A stretch of 64,000 bases of DNA from Rhodobacteraceae bacterium EL129. GTDB lineage: Bacteria > Pseudomonadota > Alphaproteobacteria > Rhodobacterales > Rhodobacteraceae. This document shows, one piece after another, positions 1 to 8,673 of this stretch. The notes under the pieces were generated by a model. That model did not search any database. It had not been told where the DNA came from and saw only the letters and a list, made by a program, of their open reading frames with translations. Position 1 is the first letter of the stretch. The number at the start of each line of letters is the position of its first letter. The translations under genes and the position numbers were made by a program. Location: the NCBI GenBank assembly GCA_900313005.1, contig ONZJ01000002.1, positions 231,001-295,000 on the forward strand, written 5' to 3'.

Positions 1-1
1 G

Positions 2-1030
2 TTGTTGGCGATCACGCTGGACCAAATGTCCAAAGCCTGGGTCGTCAAACAGCCCGAGCATTTTGAGCGCGATACGCCGTGGTACATCCGGCGCAAGTAC
101 ACGGTCATGGCCATTGGTGCATTTGTGGCCTTCTTCTTGATCGCACAGGCGGTTGATATTCTTGACACCGTTGGCCGCAAACAAGCCTGGTCCAAAGGCA
201 AAGAGATCGACGGCCTGATCAAGGGGTTCCTGAACATTGACTTCGTACAGGCGATCACCAACTGGCTGCGTTGGTTCCTGAACGTCTGGGTGCTGATCCC
301 CTTCCGCAATGCGCTGCTTTACATCCCGACGCCTGCGTTCATCCTGGGGATTGTGGCCTTCTGCTACTATCTCGGCGGTAAGCGTCCGGCGATCTTCGGC
401 GCGATTTTCTTTACCTTCGTGGCCTTCACCGGCTGGTGGGATCGCTCGGTCATCACGCTCTATGCGGTGATCTCGGCGGTAATCCTGTCGATGTTCATCG
501 GCATTCCCCTGGGCATCGCGGCCTCACGGTCGGATAAATGGTCGCGGCGCATCTTGCTGGCCTGTGATACGGCACAAACCTTCCCCAGCTTCATCTACCT
601 CATACCGGCGATTATGCTCTTTGGGGTGAACGATGTGGCGGTTGTGTTCTCGATCATCATCTTCACCACCGTTCCGCTGACCCGCTACACGATTGAGGGG
701 ATGCGCACGGTGCCTGCCGAGATGACCGAGGCTGCCGATATGTCCGGCGCCACCAGAAAGCAAAAGCTGTGGTCCGTGCAATTGCCATTGGCCCTGCCCA
801 CCATGGGCGTCGGGTTCAACCAGGCGATCATGTTTGCCTTCTTCATGGTGATCATCGCGGCCTTTATCGGCACGCAGGATCTGGGTCAGGAGCTGCAGAA
901 AACGCTGGCGGGGACCGAACTGGGCAAGAACATCGTGCTTGGTATGAACGTGTCCCTGATGGCGTTGACCTTCGACATGACAATCATGGCGTGGTCAGAG
1001 GCCCGGAAAAAAGCACTGGGATTGGCGTAA
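2..1030 (+). CDS. ABC transporter permease, glycine betaine/proline (ProW) type, 5'-truncated by window edge
   Basis: Inner-membrane permease of a quaternary-amine type ABC importer. The visible 342 residues open with LLAITLDQ, which resembles the last helix of a complete ProW domain. A charged linker and a second full permease domain follow. The second domain has several hydrophobic segments and the cytoplasmic EAA loop (EAADMSGATRKQKLW, about residues 240-254) that contacts the ATPase. I therefore read this as the C-terminal half of a fused two-domain permease, not a complete gene; the TTG at base 2 is probably an internal Leu codon. The stop overlaps the next start (TAATG), so it is in one transcription unit with the cupin and DUF1989-GcvT genes, which suggests they act on its substrate. 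The exact substrate cannot be read from the sequence. Confidence 0.85.
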   Translation: MLAITLDQMSKAWVVKQPEHFERDTPWYIRRKYTVMAIGAFVAFFLIAQAVDILDTVGRKQAWSKGKEIDGLIKGFLNIDFVQAITNWLRWFLNVWVLIPFRNALLYIPTPAFILGIVAFCYYLGGKRPAIFGAIFFTFVAFTGWWDRSVITLYAVISAVILSMFIGIPLGIAASRSDKWSRRILLACDTAQTFPSFIYLIPAIMLFGVNDVAVVFSIIIFTTVPLTRYTIEGMRTVPAEMTEAADMSGATRKQKLWSVQLPLALPTMGVGFNQAIMFAFFMVIIAAFIGTQDLGQELQKTLAGTELGKNIVLGMNVSLMALTFDMTIMAWSEARKKALGLA

Positions 1031-1413
1031 TGGCGAAACTTGCGGATCATCGAACGGTCGCAAATTTCGACCCCGACACGTTTGAACGTATGGAAATGGA
1101 AGGCCTGCCCGACGAAGACGTGGTTTGGCGCAACGTTTCCTACGATCAGGCAACGGGGCAGGGCAGCTATCTGATGATCATGGCACCTGGCACGCGATGC
1201 AATCCGCACCGTCACAACGGCCCCGAGGAATTCTATGTGATCGAAGGCGATCTGGTCGATTGTGACGGGTTCGCCTATGGCGCAGGGGATTTCGTGTCGC
1301 TCAGTGGCGGCTCGGCGCATTTCAGCATTTCCCACACGGGCTGCAAACTGGTGGTCACCCACCGCGGCCCGATCGACGATCTTTCCATGCAAGAGCTTGA
1401 GGCCGTGTCATGA
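1030..1413 (+). CDS. Small cupin-domain protein
   Basis: A 127-residue single-domain cupin. The first cupin motif is visible as HRHNGPEEFYVIEGD (two His, a Glu and the G-D turn), and the second as GDFVSLSGGSAHFSISH, so a metal site of the His-His-Glu-His kind is plausible. The ATG shares its A with the permease stop, and its own stop overlaps the next start (ATGA), so the three genes are translationally coupled. An in-frame upstream extension inside the permease was rejected because this ATG fits the overlap and the fold. The role is unknown; position suggests an enzyme or sensor in the same small-molecule pathway. Confidence 0.8.
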   Translation: MAKLADHRTVANFDPDTFERMEMEGLPDEDVVWRNVSYDQATGQGSYLMIMAPGTRCNPHRHNGPEEFYVIEGDLVDCDGFAYGAGDFVSLSGGSAHFSISHTGCKLVVTHRGPIDDLSMQELEAVS

Positions 1414-3815
1414 ACGTCAACACCACGATAACACCTGTCTTTGAATCACCTTACGAGAGGGCAGGGGTGCTGACACCCGGCCTACCAATCTTGCCGCATG
1501 GCACTGAACGTCATCCAGTTCCGGGCGGTGGGTCACGGGCTGTGCCGATCTACAAGGGCGATGAAATATCAGTGCAGGACCGCGATGGGTTGCAACCCTG
1601 CGAATTGGTGTTTTTTACGCCCGATGGCACCTCTGATGCCGGGATGCTGGGCGTGTCTGCTATGGGTCGTCCTGATGGTGTGATCTCGGTTTTGGCCAAT
1701 GGGTCGGTCTCAGGTGCCAAGGTGGCCCACTCACTGAAGACCGCCGGTTTTGATCTGGGCCGTGCTGAGGCGATCAAGATTTTCAGCGAAGGCTCTCTTC
1801 CCGGCGATATGGTGACCTATCACGCAGGCTGTGACGGCTTGCTGATCCTCGCGGCCCCCGGTGGCCCGATGGATCCCGGCGAACAAAACCCACCTTCTGA
1901 TCTGATCCTATACATTCGCCGTGCAGATCCCGGCCTGCCCAAGGGCGAGCTGGCCCCGCCGGACCCGCTGGCTGATGCGTTGGTGGATTTCAATATTCTG
2001 CCGGGTGAGGCCAAAAGCTATGAGGTCAAGAAAGGCGAATACATCCAGATCCTGGATGTGCAGGGCCGCGAGTGCTCGGATTTTCAGGCGTTTTCGCGCC
2101 GCGCACTCGACAAAGGCCTTGAGCGTGAGATTGACCCAACCACCACACGCGCCTTGATGGGCAACCTCTATCCGCTGCCCGGCATCTTCTCGAAATACTG
2201 GAGTTCCGATCAGGAACCGCTGGTCGAGATCGTGCGCGACACCTGTGGACGGCATGACACCTTTGGCCTGGCCTGCACCGCACGCTATTACGAGGATCTG
2301 GGCTACCCCGGCCACGTGAACTGTTCCGACAATATGAACAAGGATCTGGCGCAATATGGCATCCGTCCCCGGGGCGGCTGGCCTGCGATCAACTTCTTCT
2401 TCAACACCATGCTGGATGACACCAATGCCATCGGCATGGATGATCCATGGTCGCGCCCCGGCGACTATGTGCTCTTGCAGGCGCAGACCGATCTGGTCTG
2501 CATTTCCAGCGCCTGCCCCTGCGACGTGGATCCAGCCAATGGCTGGAACCCAACCGACATTCAAATCCGTACCTATGGTGCAAACGAAGACTTCAGCCGT
2601 TCTATGGGCTACAGAAAATCAGCGGAGGCAGACTTGGAAGAAACCAAGCAAACCGGATTTCATGACTGCTTTGCGCGTCACACCCGGGATTTTGTAGAAT
2701 ATGCGGGCTATTGGCTGCCCAATCAGATGTCCAACCACGGGGCGATTGCCGAATATTGGGCCTGCCGCGAGAAGGCCGCGATCATGGACCTGTCGCCGCT
2801 TCGTAAATACGAAGTGACCGGGCCAGACGCTGAAAAGCTGATGCAGCACTGCGTCACACGCAACATGAAGAAACTGGCCGTGGGGCAACTGGTCTATACC
2901 GCCATGTGCTATGAGCACGGCGGCATGATCGACGACGGCACCGTGTTCCGTCTGGGCGAGACGAACTTCCGCTGGATCGGCGGCAATGATGACAGCGGGT
3001 TGTGGTTGAAAAAACAGGCCAAGCTGTTGGGCCTGAACGCCTGGGTACGTTCGTCCACTGATCAGCTGCACAATGTCGCCGTTCAAGGCCCATTGAGCCG
3101 TGAGATCCTCAGCAAGGTATTCTACACGGCCCCCACCGTGGCAACCATCGAAGAAATGGCACCCTTCCGATTTGCCGTGGCCCGTCTTGGTGATGTGCAG
3201 GGCAAGGCTGTGGTGCTGGGCCGCGCCGGGTATTCTGGTGAATTGGGGTATGAGATTTTCTGCCACCCTAAAGATGCGGTCGAAGTCTTCGACGCCATCT
3301 GGGAAGTGGGTGAGCCCATGGGCATGGTGCCCTTTGGCCTCGCCGCACTGGATTTGGTACGGATCGAAGCCGGGCTGATATTTGCAGGCTCTGAATTTGA
3401 TGACCAGACCGATCCATGGGAGGCTGGCATCGGGTTTACCGTGCCACTGAAATCGAAAGAGGATGATTTCATCGGTCGCACAGCCCTCGAAGAGCGCAAG
3501 GCGCATCCCCATCGCAAGCTGGTTGGGCTTGAGGTCGAAGGCGGCATCGTTGCCAGCCCCGGGGATTGTGTGCGCATTGGCAAGGCGCAGGTGGGCGAGA
3601 TCACCTCGGCGATGAAATCCCCCGTCCTTGGCAAAAACATCGCGCTGGCGCGGGTCTCGGTCACCCATTCCGAAATCGGCACCGAGATCGAGATTGGCCA
3701 GTTGGATGGTCTGCAAAAGCGTCTCAAGGCCAAGATCGTGCCCTATCCTCATTTCGATCCCACCAAAGCCCGTGTGAAAGGTGATTACAGTCAACCTCTG
3801 ACGCCCGAGGGTTAA
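1410..3815 (+). CDS. Tandem DUF1989-like domains fused to a GcvT-type aminomethyl/methyltransferase
   Basis: An 801-residue multidomain cytoplasmic protein. Residues about 25-185 and 200-395 look like two DUF1989 (urea-carboxylase-associated) units: compare RAVPIYKGDEISVQDRDG with KSYEVKKGEYIQILDVQG at equivalent points. The second unit has the Cys pair ACPCD followed by NPTDIQIRTY. Residues about 425-801 are GcvT-like: folate-binding domain with HGGMIDDG, containing the conserved Asp of this family, then the C-terminal barrel (FIGRTALEE). In the family, GcvT proteins pass a one-carbon unit to tetrahydrofolate, and DUF1989 proteins include the carboxyguanidine deiminase subunits. I infer an enzyme that deaminates and/or demethylates a substrate brought in by the upstream ABC system. 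The substrate is unknown. A DMSP-demethylase-like role is less likely because of the DUF1989 half. Confidence 0.8.
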   Translation: MNVNTTITPVFESPYERAGVLTPGLPILPHGTERHPVPGGGSRAVPIYKGDEISVQDRDGLQPCELVFFTPDGTSDAGMLGVSAMGRPDGVISVLANGSVSGAKVAHSLKTAGFDLGRAEAIKIFSEGSLPGDMVTYHAGCDGLLILAAPGGPMDPGEQNPPSDLILYIRRADPGLPKGELAPPDPLADALVDFNILPGEAKSYEVKKGEYIQILDVQGRECSDFQAFSRRALDKGLEREIDPTTTRALMGNLYPLPGIFSKYWSSDQEPLVEIVRDTCGRHDTFGLACTARYYEDLGYPGHVNCSDNMNKDLAQYGIRPRGGWPAINFFFNTMLDDTNAIGMDDPWSRPGDYVLLQAQTDLVCISSACPCDVDPANGWNPTDIQIRTYGANEDFSRSMGYRKSAEADLEETKQTGFHDCFARHTRDFVEYAGYWLPNQMSNHGAIAEYWACREKAAIMDLSPLRKYEVTGPDAEKLMQHCVTRNMKKLAVGQLVYTAMCYEHGGMIDDGTVFRLGETNFRWIGGNDDSGLWLKKQAKLLGLNAWVRSSTDQLHNVAVQGPLSREILSKVFYTAPTVATIEEMAPFRFAVARLGDVQGKAVVLGRAGYSGELGYEIFCHPKDAVEVFDAIWEVGEPMGMVPFGLAALDLVRIEAGLIFAGSEFDDQTDPWEAGIGFTVPLKSKEDDFIGRTALEERKAHPHRKLVGLEVEGGIVASPGDCVRIGKAQVGEITSAMKSPVLGKNIALARVSVTHSEIGTEIEIGQLDGLQKRLKAKIVPYPHFDPTKARVKGDYSQPLTPEG

Positions 3816-3852
3816 ACCGCAGGGCGCAAGGCACAACGTAAGGACAAACCTT

Positions 3853-4278
3853 ATGGCAATCGCTCAGATGAACTGGGGGCGTATGAAACACGCCCCCGAC
3901 GACCCCCGCTTGTCCGAATTCATGGCATCGCTGGACGAGGTTTACGCCCTCGCGGAAGCGCATCCGGGGTTCATCTGGCGCATTCCGGATGATGCAGCGG
4001 CCACAGGACTGGCGGCGCTGGGGTATGACAATCGCATCTCGGCCACGGTCTCGGTCTGGACAGATGTCCACAGCCTGCGGGATTATACGTTCAATTCGCT
4101 TCATGGCACATATCTCGAGCGCAAATCCGAGTGGTTCGAGGTGGTGGACGGCCCGCAACTGGTGATCTGGGACGTGGCCACCGATGCGCGCCCCGATTTC
4201 GCTGAGGCCTTTGCCAAGCTGGACAACCTGCGTGCGCATGGCGATACGCCTGAGGCCTATGGCTGGCCCAAGGTCTAA
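3853..4278 (+). CDS. DUF3291 family protein
   Basis: 141 residues with the typical DUF3291 opening (MAIAQMNWGRMKHAPDDPR) and the later SVWTDVHSLRDYTF and WFEVVDGPQLVIWDV stretches. The fold is expected to be a ferredoxin-like dimeric alpha-beta barrel resembling antibiotic-biosynthesis monooxygenases. No catalytic function is established for the family. It follows the fusion gene by 37 bases on the same strand and probably belongs to the same transcription unit. Confidence 0.8.
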   Translation: MAIAQMNWGRMKHAPDDPRLSEFMASLDEVYALAEAHPGFIWRIPDDAAATGLAALGYDNRISATVSVWTDVHSLRDYTFNSLHGTYLERKSEWFEVVDGPQLVIWDVATDARPDFAEAFAKLDNLRAHGDTPEAYGWPKV

Positions 4279-4353
4279 GCGGCGTCGCGCATTGCACCTT
4301 GGCACCAATCGTGTCACCCATTCCCTGAACCGTTCCAACAGGATATCCCCAAC

Positions 4354-5532
4354 ATGCGCGCCGGCTTAACTCTGCTGTGTCTGGCCTATGTGCTCAGCCA
4401 GTTCTTCCGCGCCTTTCTTGCGGTGCTGGCGCAGGTGCTCGAGGCGGATATCGGCACGGGGCCTGAGGCATTGGCGCAGGCTTCGGGGTTTTGGTTCCTG
4501 TCCTTTGCCGCCATGCAAATCCCGGTTGGTTGGGCACTGGACCGTATCGGCCCCAGGCGCACCGCATCGGTTTTGCTGCTCTTGGGTGGGGCAGGGGGTG
4601 CCGTGCTCTTTGGCATGGCCACCTCGGCGCTGCATGTGAACATTGCCATGCTGCTGATCGGGATCGGGTGTTCGCCCGTCCTGATGGCGTCTTACTACAT
4701 CTTCGCCCGTCAGTTTCCCGCCGCGCAATTCGCCACATTGGCCGCGCTGATGCTGGGCGTAGGGTCGGTGGGCAACCTGGTCGCCTCTTATCCCATGGCC
4801 TTCGCCGCCGAGACCTTTGGCTGGCGTGCGTCCCTTTACGGTCTGGCGGTGATCTCGGGCCTGGTGGCGGTGGGAATCGCTGCCTTCGTCAAAGATCCGG
4901 AGCCTGCACAAAGTGATGTCAAAGGCTCGGTGCTGGACCTGCTGAAAATGCCTGCCCTCTGGGCGATCTTTCCGATCATGTTAGTCAACTACATGCCTGT
5001 GGCGGGCATTCGTGGCCTCTGGATTGGGCCGTATCTCAGCGATGTGTTCGGCTCCACCACCACGCAAGTCGGCACCGCCAGCCTGATCATGGGGGTGGCG
5101 ATGATTGTGGGCACGCTGTGCTATGGCCCGCTGGACCGCGTGTTCGGCACCCAGAAATGGGTGATCTTTACGGGCAATCTGCTTTGCGCGGTGGTGATTG
5201 GCGCTTTGGTTCTCTTCGTGTCAAACGGTGTCATCCTCGCCGTTGCCCTTTGTGCGGCCATCGGGTTTTTCGGTATGACCTTCCCGGTGATCATCGCCCA
5301 TGCCCGCGCGTTCATCCCGCCGCATCTGGCGGGGCGGGGTGTGACGTTGATGAACCTCTTTGGCATTGGCGGCGTGGGTATCATGCAGTTCGTCTCAGGC
5401 CGGTTTCACACCCATGTCGAGGCCGCTCATGGAACCGAGACGGCCTATGCCGCGCTTTTCGGCCTCTTTGGTGTTTTGCTGCTGGCAGGCACGCTGATTT
5501 ACCTTTTCAGCCGCGATGCTGCACGCGCATAA
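4354..5532 (+). CDS. Major facilitator superfamily transporter
   Basis: 392 residues with about 12 hydrophobic segments and a short cytoplasmic loop near the middle (VKDPEPAQSDVKGSV). The GWALDRIGPRR loop between helices 2 and 3 is the MFS motif A region. It is an inner-membrane secondary transporter of unknown substrate. It lies 75 bases after the DUF3291 gene on the same strand, so it could move a substrate or product of the same pathway. That link is by position only. Confidence 0.85.
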   Translation: MRAGLTLLCLAYVLSQFFRAFLAVLAQVLEADIGTGPEALAQASGFWFLSFAAMQIPVGWALDRIGPRRTASVLLLLGGAGGAVLFGMATSALHVNIAMLLIGIGCSPVLMASYYIFARQFPAAQFATLAALMLGVGSVGNLVASYPMAFAAETFGWRASLYGLAVISGLVAVGIAAFVKDPEPAQSDVKGSVLDLLKMPALWAIFPIMLVNYMPVAGIRGLWIGPYLSDVFGSTTTQVGTASLIMGVAMIVGTLCYGPLDRVFGTQKWVIFTGNLLCAVVIGALVLFVSNGVILAVALCAAIGFFGMTFPVIIAHARAFIPPHLAGRGVTLMNLFGIGGVGIMQFVSGRFHTHVEAAHGTETAYAALFGLFGVLLLAGTLIYLFSRDAARA

Positions 5533-5600
5533 TCCGCTTTCCTTAAACGGCCTGCGCGGGTAAGAGGCCCCATCCAACCCTTCTACAAGGAGTAAAACCG

Positions 5601-6623
5601 ATGGGTTATCGTATCGCCGTCGTTGGTGCCACTGGCAATGTGGGCCGCGAAATGCTGAACATTCTGGACGAACGCCAGTTCCCCGCAGACGAGGTTGTGG
5701 CCCTGGCCAGCCGTCGCAGCTTGGGCACGGAAATCAGCTTTGGGGATAAGACGCTCAAGACGAAGGACCTGGATACATTTGATTTCACCGGCTTTGACAT
5801 CGCGCTCTTTGCGATTGGGTCTGACGCGACCAAGGTCTATGCGCCCAAGGCGGCGGCTGCAGGTTGTGTGGTCATCGACAACTCGTCGCTTTACCGCTAC
5901 GACCCGGATATTCCGCTGGTGGTTCCCGAAGTGAACCCCGAGGCCGTGGAGCAATACGCCAAGAAAAACATCATCGCCAACCCCAACTGCTCGACCGCGC
6001 AGATGGTCGTGGCGCTCAAGCCTTTGCATGACCGCGCGCAGATCAAGCGGGTTGTGGTCTCGACCTATCAATCTGTGTCCGGTGCCGGCAAGGAAGGCAT
6101 TGATGAGCTTTGGGATCAAACCAAGGCCGTCTACAATCCGACATCCGAGGTGCCGCCCACGAAGTTCACCAAGCAGATCGCGTTCAATGTGATCCCGCAT
6201 ATTGATGTCTTCATGGAAGATGGCACCACCAAGGAAGAGTGGAAAATGGTCGCCGAGACCAAGAAGATCGTTGATCCTGCGATCAAGGTAACGGCCACCT
6301 GTGTGCGCGTGCCTGTTTTTGTCGGCCACTCCGAAGCGGTGAACATCGAGTTCGAAGAGTTCCTGGACGAGGACGAGGCCCGCGATATCCTGCGCGAAGC
6401 GCCCGGCATCATGGTGATCGACAAGCGTGAAAACGGCGGCTACGTCTCGCCAGTGGAATGCGTCGGTGATTATGCCACCTTCATCAGCCGCATCCGTCAG
6501 GACAGCACGATTGAGAACGGTCTGAACCTGTGGTGCGTCAGTGATAACCTGCGCAAAGGCGCTGCGCTGAACGCGGTGCAGATTGCAGAAACGCTGGGTG
6601 TGCGGTGTCTCAAGAAGGGGTAA
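5601..6623 (+). CDS. asd: Aspartate-semialdehyde dehydrogenase
   Basis: 340 residues. It converts L-aspartyl-4-phosphate to aspartate semialdehyde with NADPH, the branch point to lysine/diaminopimelate, threonine and methionine. The N-terminal dinucleotide motif VGATGNVGREML and the active-site NPNCSTAQMV (catalytic Cys) are visible. The later VPVFVGHSEAVNIEF contains the conserved His region. Full length for the family, with a strong AGGAG about 8 bases before the ATG. It is apparently monocistronic: a repeat-rich gap of about 320 bases follows. Confidence 0.95.
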   Translation: MGYRIAVVGATGNVGREMLNILDERQFPADEVVALASRRSLGTEISFGDKTLKTKDLDTFDFTGFDIALFAIGSDATKVYAPKAAAAGCVVIDNSSLYRYDPDIPLVVPEVNPEAVEQYAKKNIIANPNCSTAQMVVALKPLHDRAQIKRVVVSTYQSVSGAGKEGIDELWDQTKAVYNPTSEVPPTKFTKQIAFNVIPHIDVFMEDGTTKEEWKMVAETKKIVDPAIKVTATCVRVPVFVGHSEAVNIEFEEFLDEDEARDILREAPGIMVIDKRENGGYVSPVECVGDYATFISRIRQDSTIENGLNLWCVSDNLRKGAALNAVQIAETLGVRCLKKG

Positions 6624-6680
6624 AACCCGGTTCAGGCGTGTCCTCGGGCACGCCGATCTCCTGCAATACCCAGTCCGGAA

Positions 6681-6840
6681 TCAAGCCGAAGGCGCCGGAT
6701 CATCACCAGCCCCTTCCCTTGGGCTGGTGATACGTTGAATTTCACACTTCAATTCAATTGTCGGAAGATGATGCAGCCATAAACTGCAATGCAATTGCTG
6801 TTGGATCACCATCCCAGGGGCTGATGATGCTCCGGCTTGT
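6681..6840. repeat. Dispersed hairpin repeat, copy 1 (asd-muiA gap)
   Basis: The 319-base gap between asd and the MuiA-like gene has no supported gene. It holds a perfect hairpin, arms ATCACCAGCCC and GGGCTGGTGAT around bases 6702-6731, preceded by GCCGAAGGCGCCGG. About 65 bases later comes CTGTTGGATCACCATCCC and AGGGGC. The same ordered blocks, diverged, occur near 14070-14240. The leading block and hairpin recur near 43250. The hairpin could also terminate asd transcription, but no T-run follows. Confidence 0.7.
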
Positions 6841-6942
6841 CCTCCAATCCACGGCGTAATTCCGCGAGGCCCAAAGTTTATTCCTTGCACCCACCAAGGA
6901 TCACGCCTGATAAAACGTCTTATGTGAAAAGGAGTACCAAAC

Positions 6943-8580
6943 ATGCGTAAACTTGCCCTACTGATTGCCTGCTGCCCCGCAGCCCTTTTCGCTGACGACA
7001 TTCCGCTGACCAGCAAGGTCACAGCGGCCACGCTCTATCCCCAAGGGGCGACGATCACCCGACAGGTGCCCTTCAACGCGCCTGAAGGCAGCCACCAGTT
7101 GATCCTCACCGATCTGCCAAGATCCACGCCATTGCAAAGCGTGCGGGTCAAGGTGGATGGCGCCGTGATGGGGTCGGTGACGACACGCTCGGACTTTGTG
7201 CCACCGCGCGCGGATACAGATACGGCTGCCTATCTCGCTGCCGAAGCCAAAGTCGAAAGCGCCGAAGCAGCCTTGCGTGCAGGGTTTGGCACAGTTCAAT
7301 CCATCCGGCTTGAAGTCGAGGCGGCCAACGCCCGCGTGCAGTTTCTGACCAAACTGGGCGAAGGTGAAGGGGTGTCAGAACTGGGAGTGGATGCCCTGCG
7401 CGATCTGGTCGGGATGATCGGAGAGGAAACTCTGACCGCCCTGACATCCGCGCATGACGCCGGCCTGCGCGCTGATGGGGCAGAGCGCGATCTGAAAGAC
7501 CTCAAAGACGCGCTGGAAACCGCCCGCAAGGAATTGCAGGCACTGGTACCCGAGGTACAGGACCGCGCCATGCTGGCGGTGGCTGTCACCGCAGATCAGG
7601 CCACGGAAGGCATGATTGAGATCACGTACAACATTGCCGATGCCGGATGGCAGCCCGTCTACGACATGAAGCTGGAGCGCGAGATGGCGGAGATGTCGAT
7701 CGAACGTGGCGCGTTCATCGGACAATACACAGGCGAAAACTGGTCTGATGTGGCTCTGACGCTCTCGACCGTTCGGCCGTCTGAACAGACCGAGCCGGGA
7801 CAAGTCTGGCCCTGGCTGCGCCGGGTCTATGATCCCAAGGAACAGGTTGCCAAATCTATGGTTCGCGAAGAGGCCGAGATGGACATGATGGCCGGCGCGC
7901 TCGCCGATTCTGCCCAAATGGAGGCTCCGGTCGCGGTGACACAAGCTAGCGCCCAGTTTGACGGGCTGGCCGTGACCTATAGCTATCCGGGTACAGTCTC
8001 GGTCGCCTCGGGCGCAGACCGCGTGCGGTTGGCGTTGGGTCGATTGGACACGCCGGTCGCGCTCAGCGCCCGCGCCGTGCCGCTCAGCGATCCAACCGCC
8101 TTCCTGATGGCGTCCTTCACCAATGACATGGGCGAGCTGATCCTGCCCACCTCCGAGGCGATGCTCTATCTTGATGGCCGCTTTGTCGGAAAGCGGTACA
8201 TGGACATGATTGCAGCCGGAGACGAGGCCGAGATTTCGTTTGGCCCGATTGAAGGCCTGCGTCTGACCCGTACCGTGCTGGATCGCTCGGAAGGGGATCG
8301 CGGTATCCTCAGCAAATCAACTGAGCTGACCGAAGAGGTGCGGATCGAGGTGCAGAACCTGACCGGTGAAAGCTGGCCCATCGAGCTGCGCGATCATGTG
8401 CCCTATTCTGAGCAGGAAGAGCTGGAGATCACGTGGTCTGCTGCGCCCCGCCCCTCGGATCAGGACATCGACGGAAAACGCGGCGTGCTGGAATGGTCGT
8501 TTGATCTGCCCGCCGGAGAGACCCAGACGATTGAGCTATCACACGGGCTGGAATGGCCCGAGGGCAAAATCCTCCAGTAA
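6943..8580 (+). CDS. MuiA-like (mucoidy inhibitor A family) protein with DUF4139
   Basis: 545 residues with a short signal peptide (MRKLALLIACCPAALFA), so exported. The N-terminal DUF4140-type part (SKVTAATLYPQGATITRQV) is followed by an alanine- and glutamate-rich coiled coil at about residues 95-205. The C-terminal DUF4139 beta-rich region carries ITYNIADAGWQPVYDMKL and GQYTGENWSDVALTLSTVRP. The family name comes from a mucoidy-inhibiting gene; the molecular function is not established. AAAAGGAG sits just before the ATG. It stands alone, with a terminator directly after it. Confidence 0.85.
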   Translation: MRKLALLIACCPAALFADDIPLTSKVTAATLYPQGATITRQVPFNAPEGSHQLILTDLPRSTPLQSVRVKVDGAVMGSVTTRSDFVPPRADTDTAAYLAAEAKVESAEAALRAGFGTVQSIRLEVEAANARVQFLTKLGEGEGVSELGVDALRDLVGMIGEETLTALTSAHDAGLRADGAERDLKDLKDALETARKELQALVPEVQDRAMLAVAVTADQATEGMIEITYNIADAGWQPVYDMKLEREMAEMSIERGAFIGQYTGENWSDVALTLSTVRPSEQTEPGQVWPWLRRVYDPKEQVAKSMVREEAEMDMMAGALADSAQMEAPVAVTQASAQFDGLAVTYSYPGTVSVASGADRVRLALGRLDTPVALSARAVPLSDPTAFLMASFTNDMGELILPTSEAMLYLDGRFVGKRYMDMIAAGDEAEISFGPIEGLRLTRTVLDRSEGDRGILSKSTELTEEVRIEVQNLTGESWPIELRDHVPYSEQEELEITWSAAPRPSDQDIDGKRGVLEWSFDLPAGETQTIELSHGLEWPEGKILQ

Positions 8581-8604
8581 TCCAGGCGCTCAGATTTGAA
8601 ATAG

Positions 8605-8640
8605 TAAGACCCGGTTGCGAAGGAGCAGCCGGGTCTTTTC
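8605..8640 (+). terminator. Rho-independent terminator after the muiA-like gene
   Basis: Stem AAGACCCGG pairs with CCGGGTCTT, with further pairing GC/GC around the loop, followed by TTTTC. It lies between convergent genes; the minus-strand side lacks a clear T-run, so it mainly serves the plus-strand gene. Confidence 0.85.
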
Positions 8641-8673
8641 AAATTCTTCATCTTCAGGAAGATCGCCTTGGGA

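Noticed and set aside
2619-3836. 405-codon open frame on the minus strand opposite the DUF1989-GcvT gene
   Set aside because: Antisense to a gene with clear domains; no family pattern and no ribosome site. An effect of GC-rich third positions.
8646-8668. Possible third copy of the TTCATCTT motif
   Set aside because: Only TTCATCTT is shared; the A/T-rich half does not match, so chance is likely.
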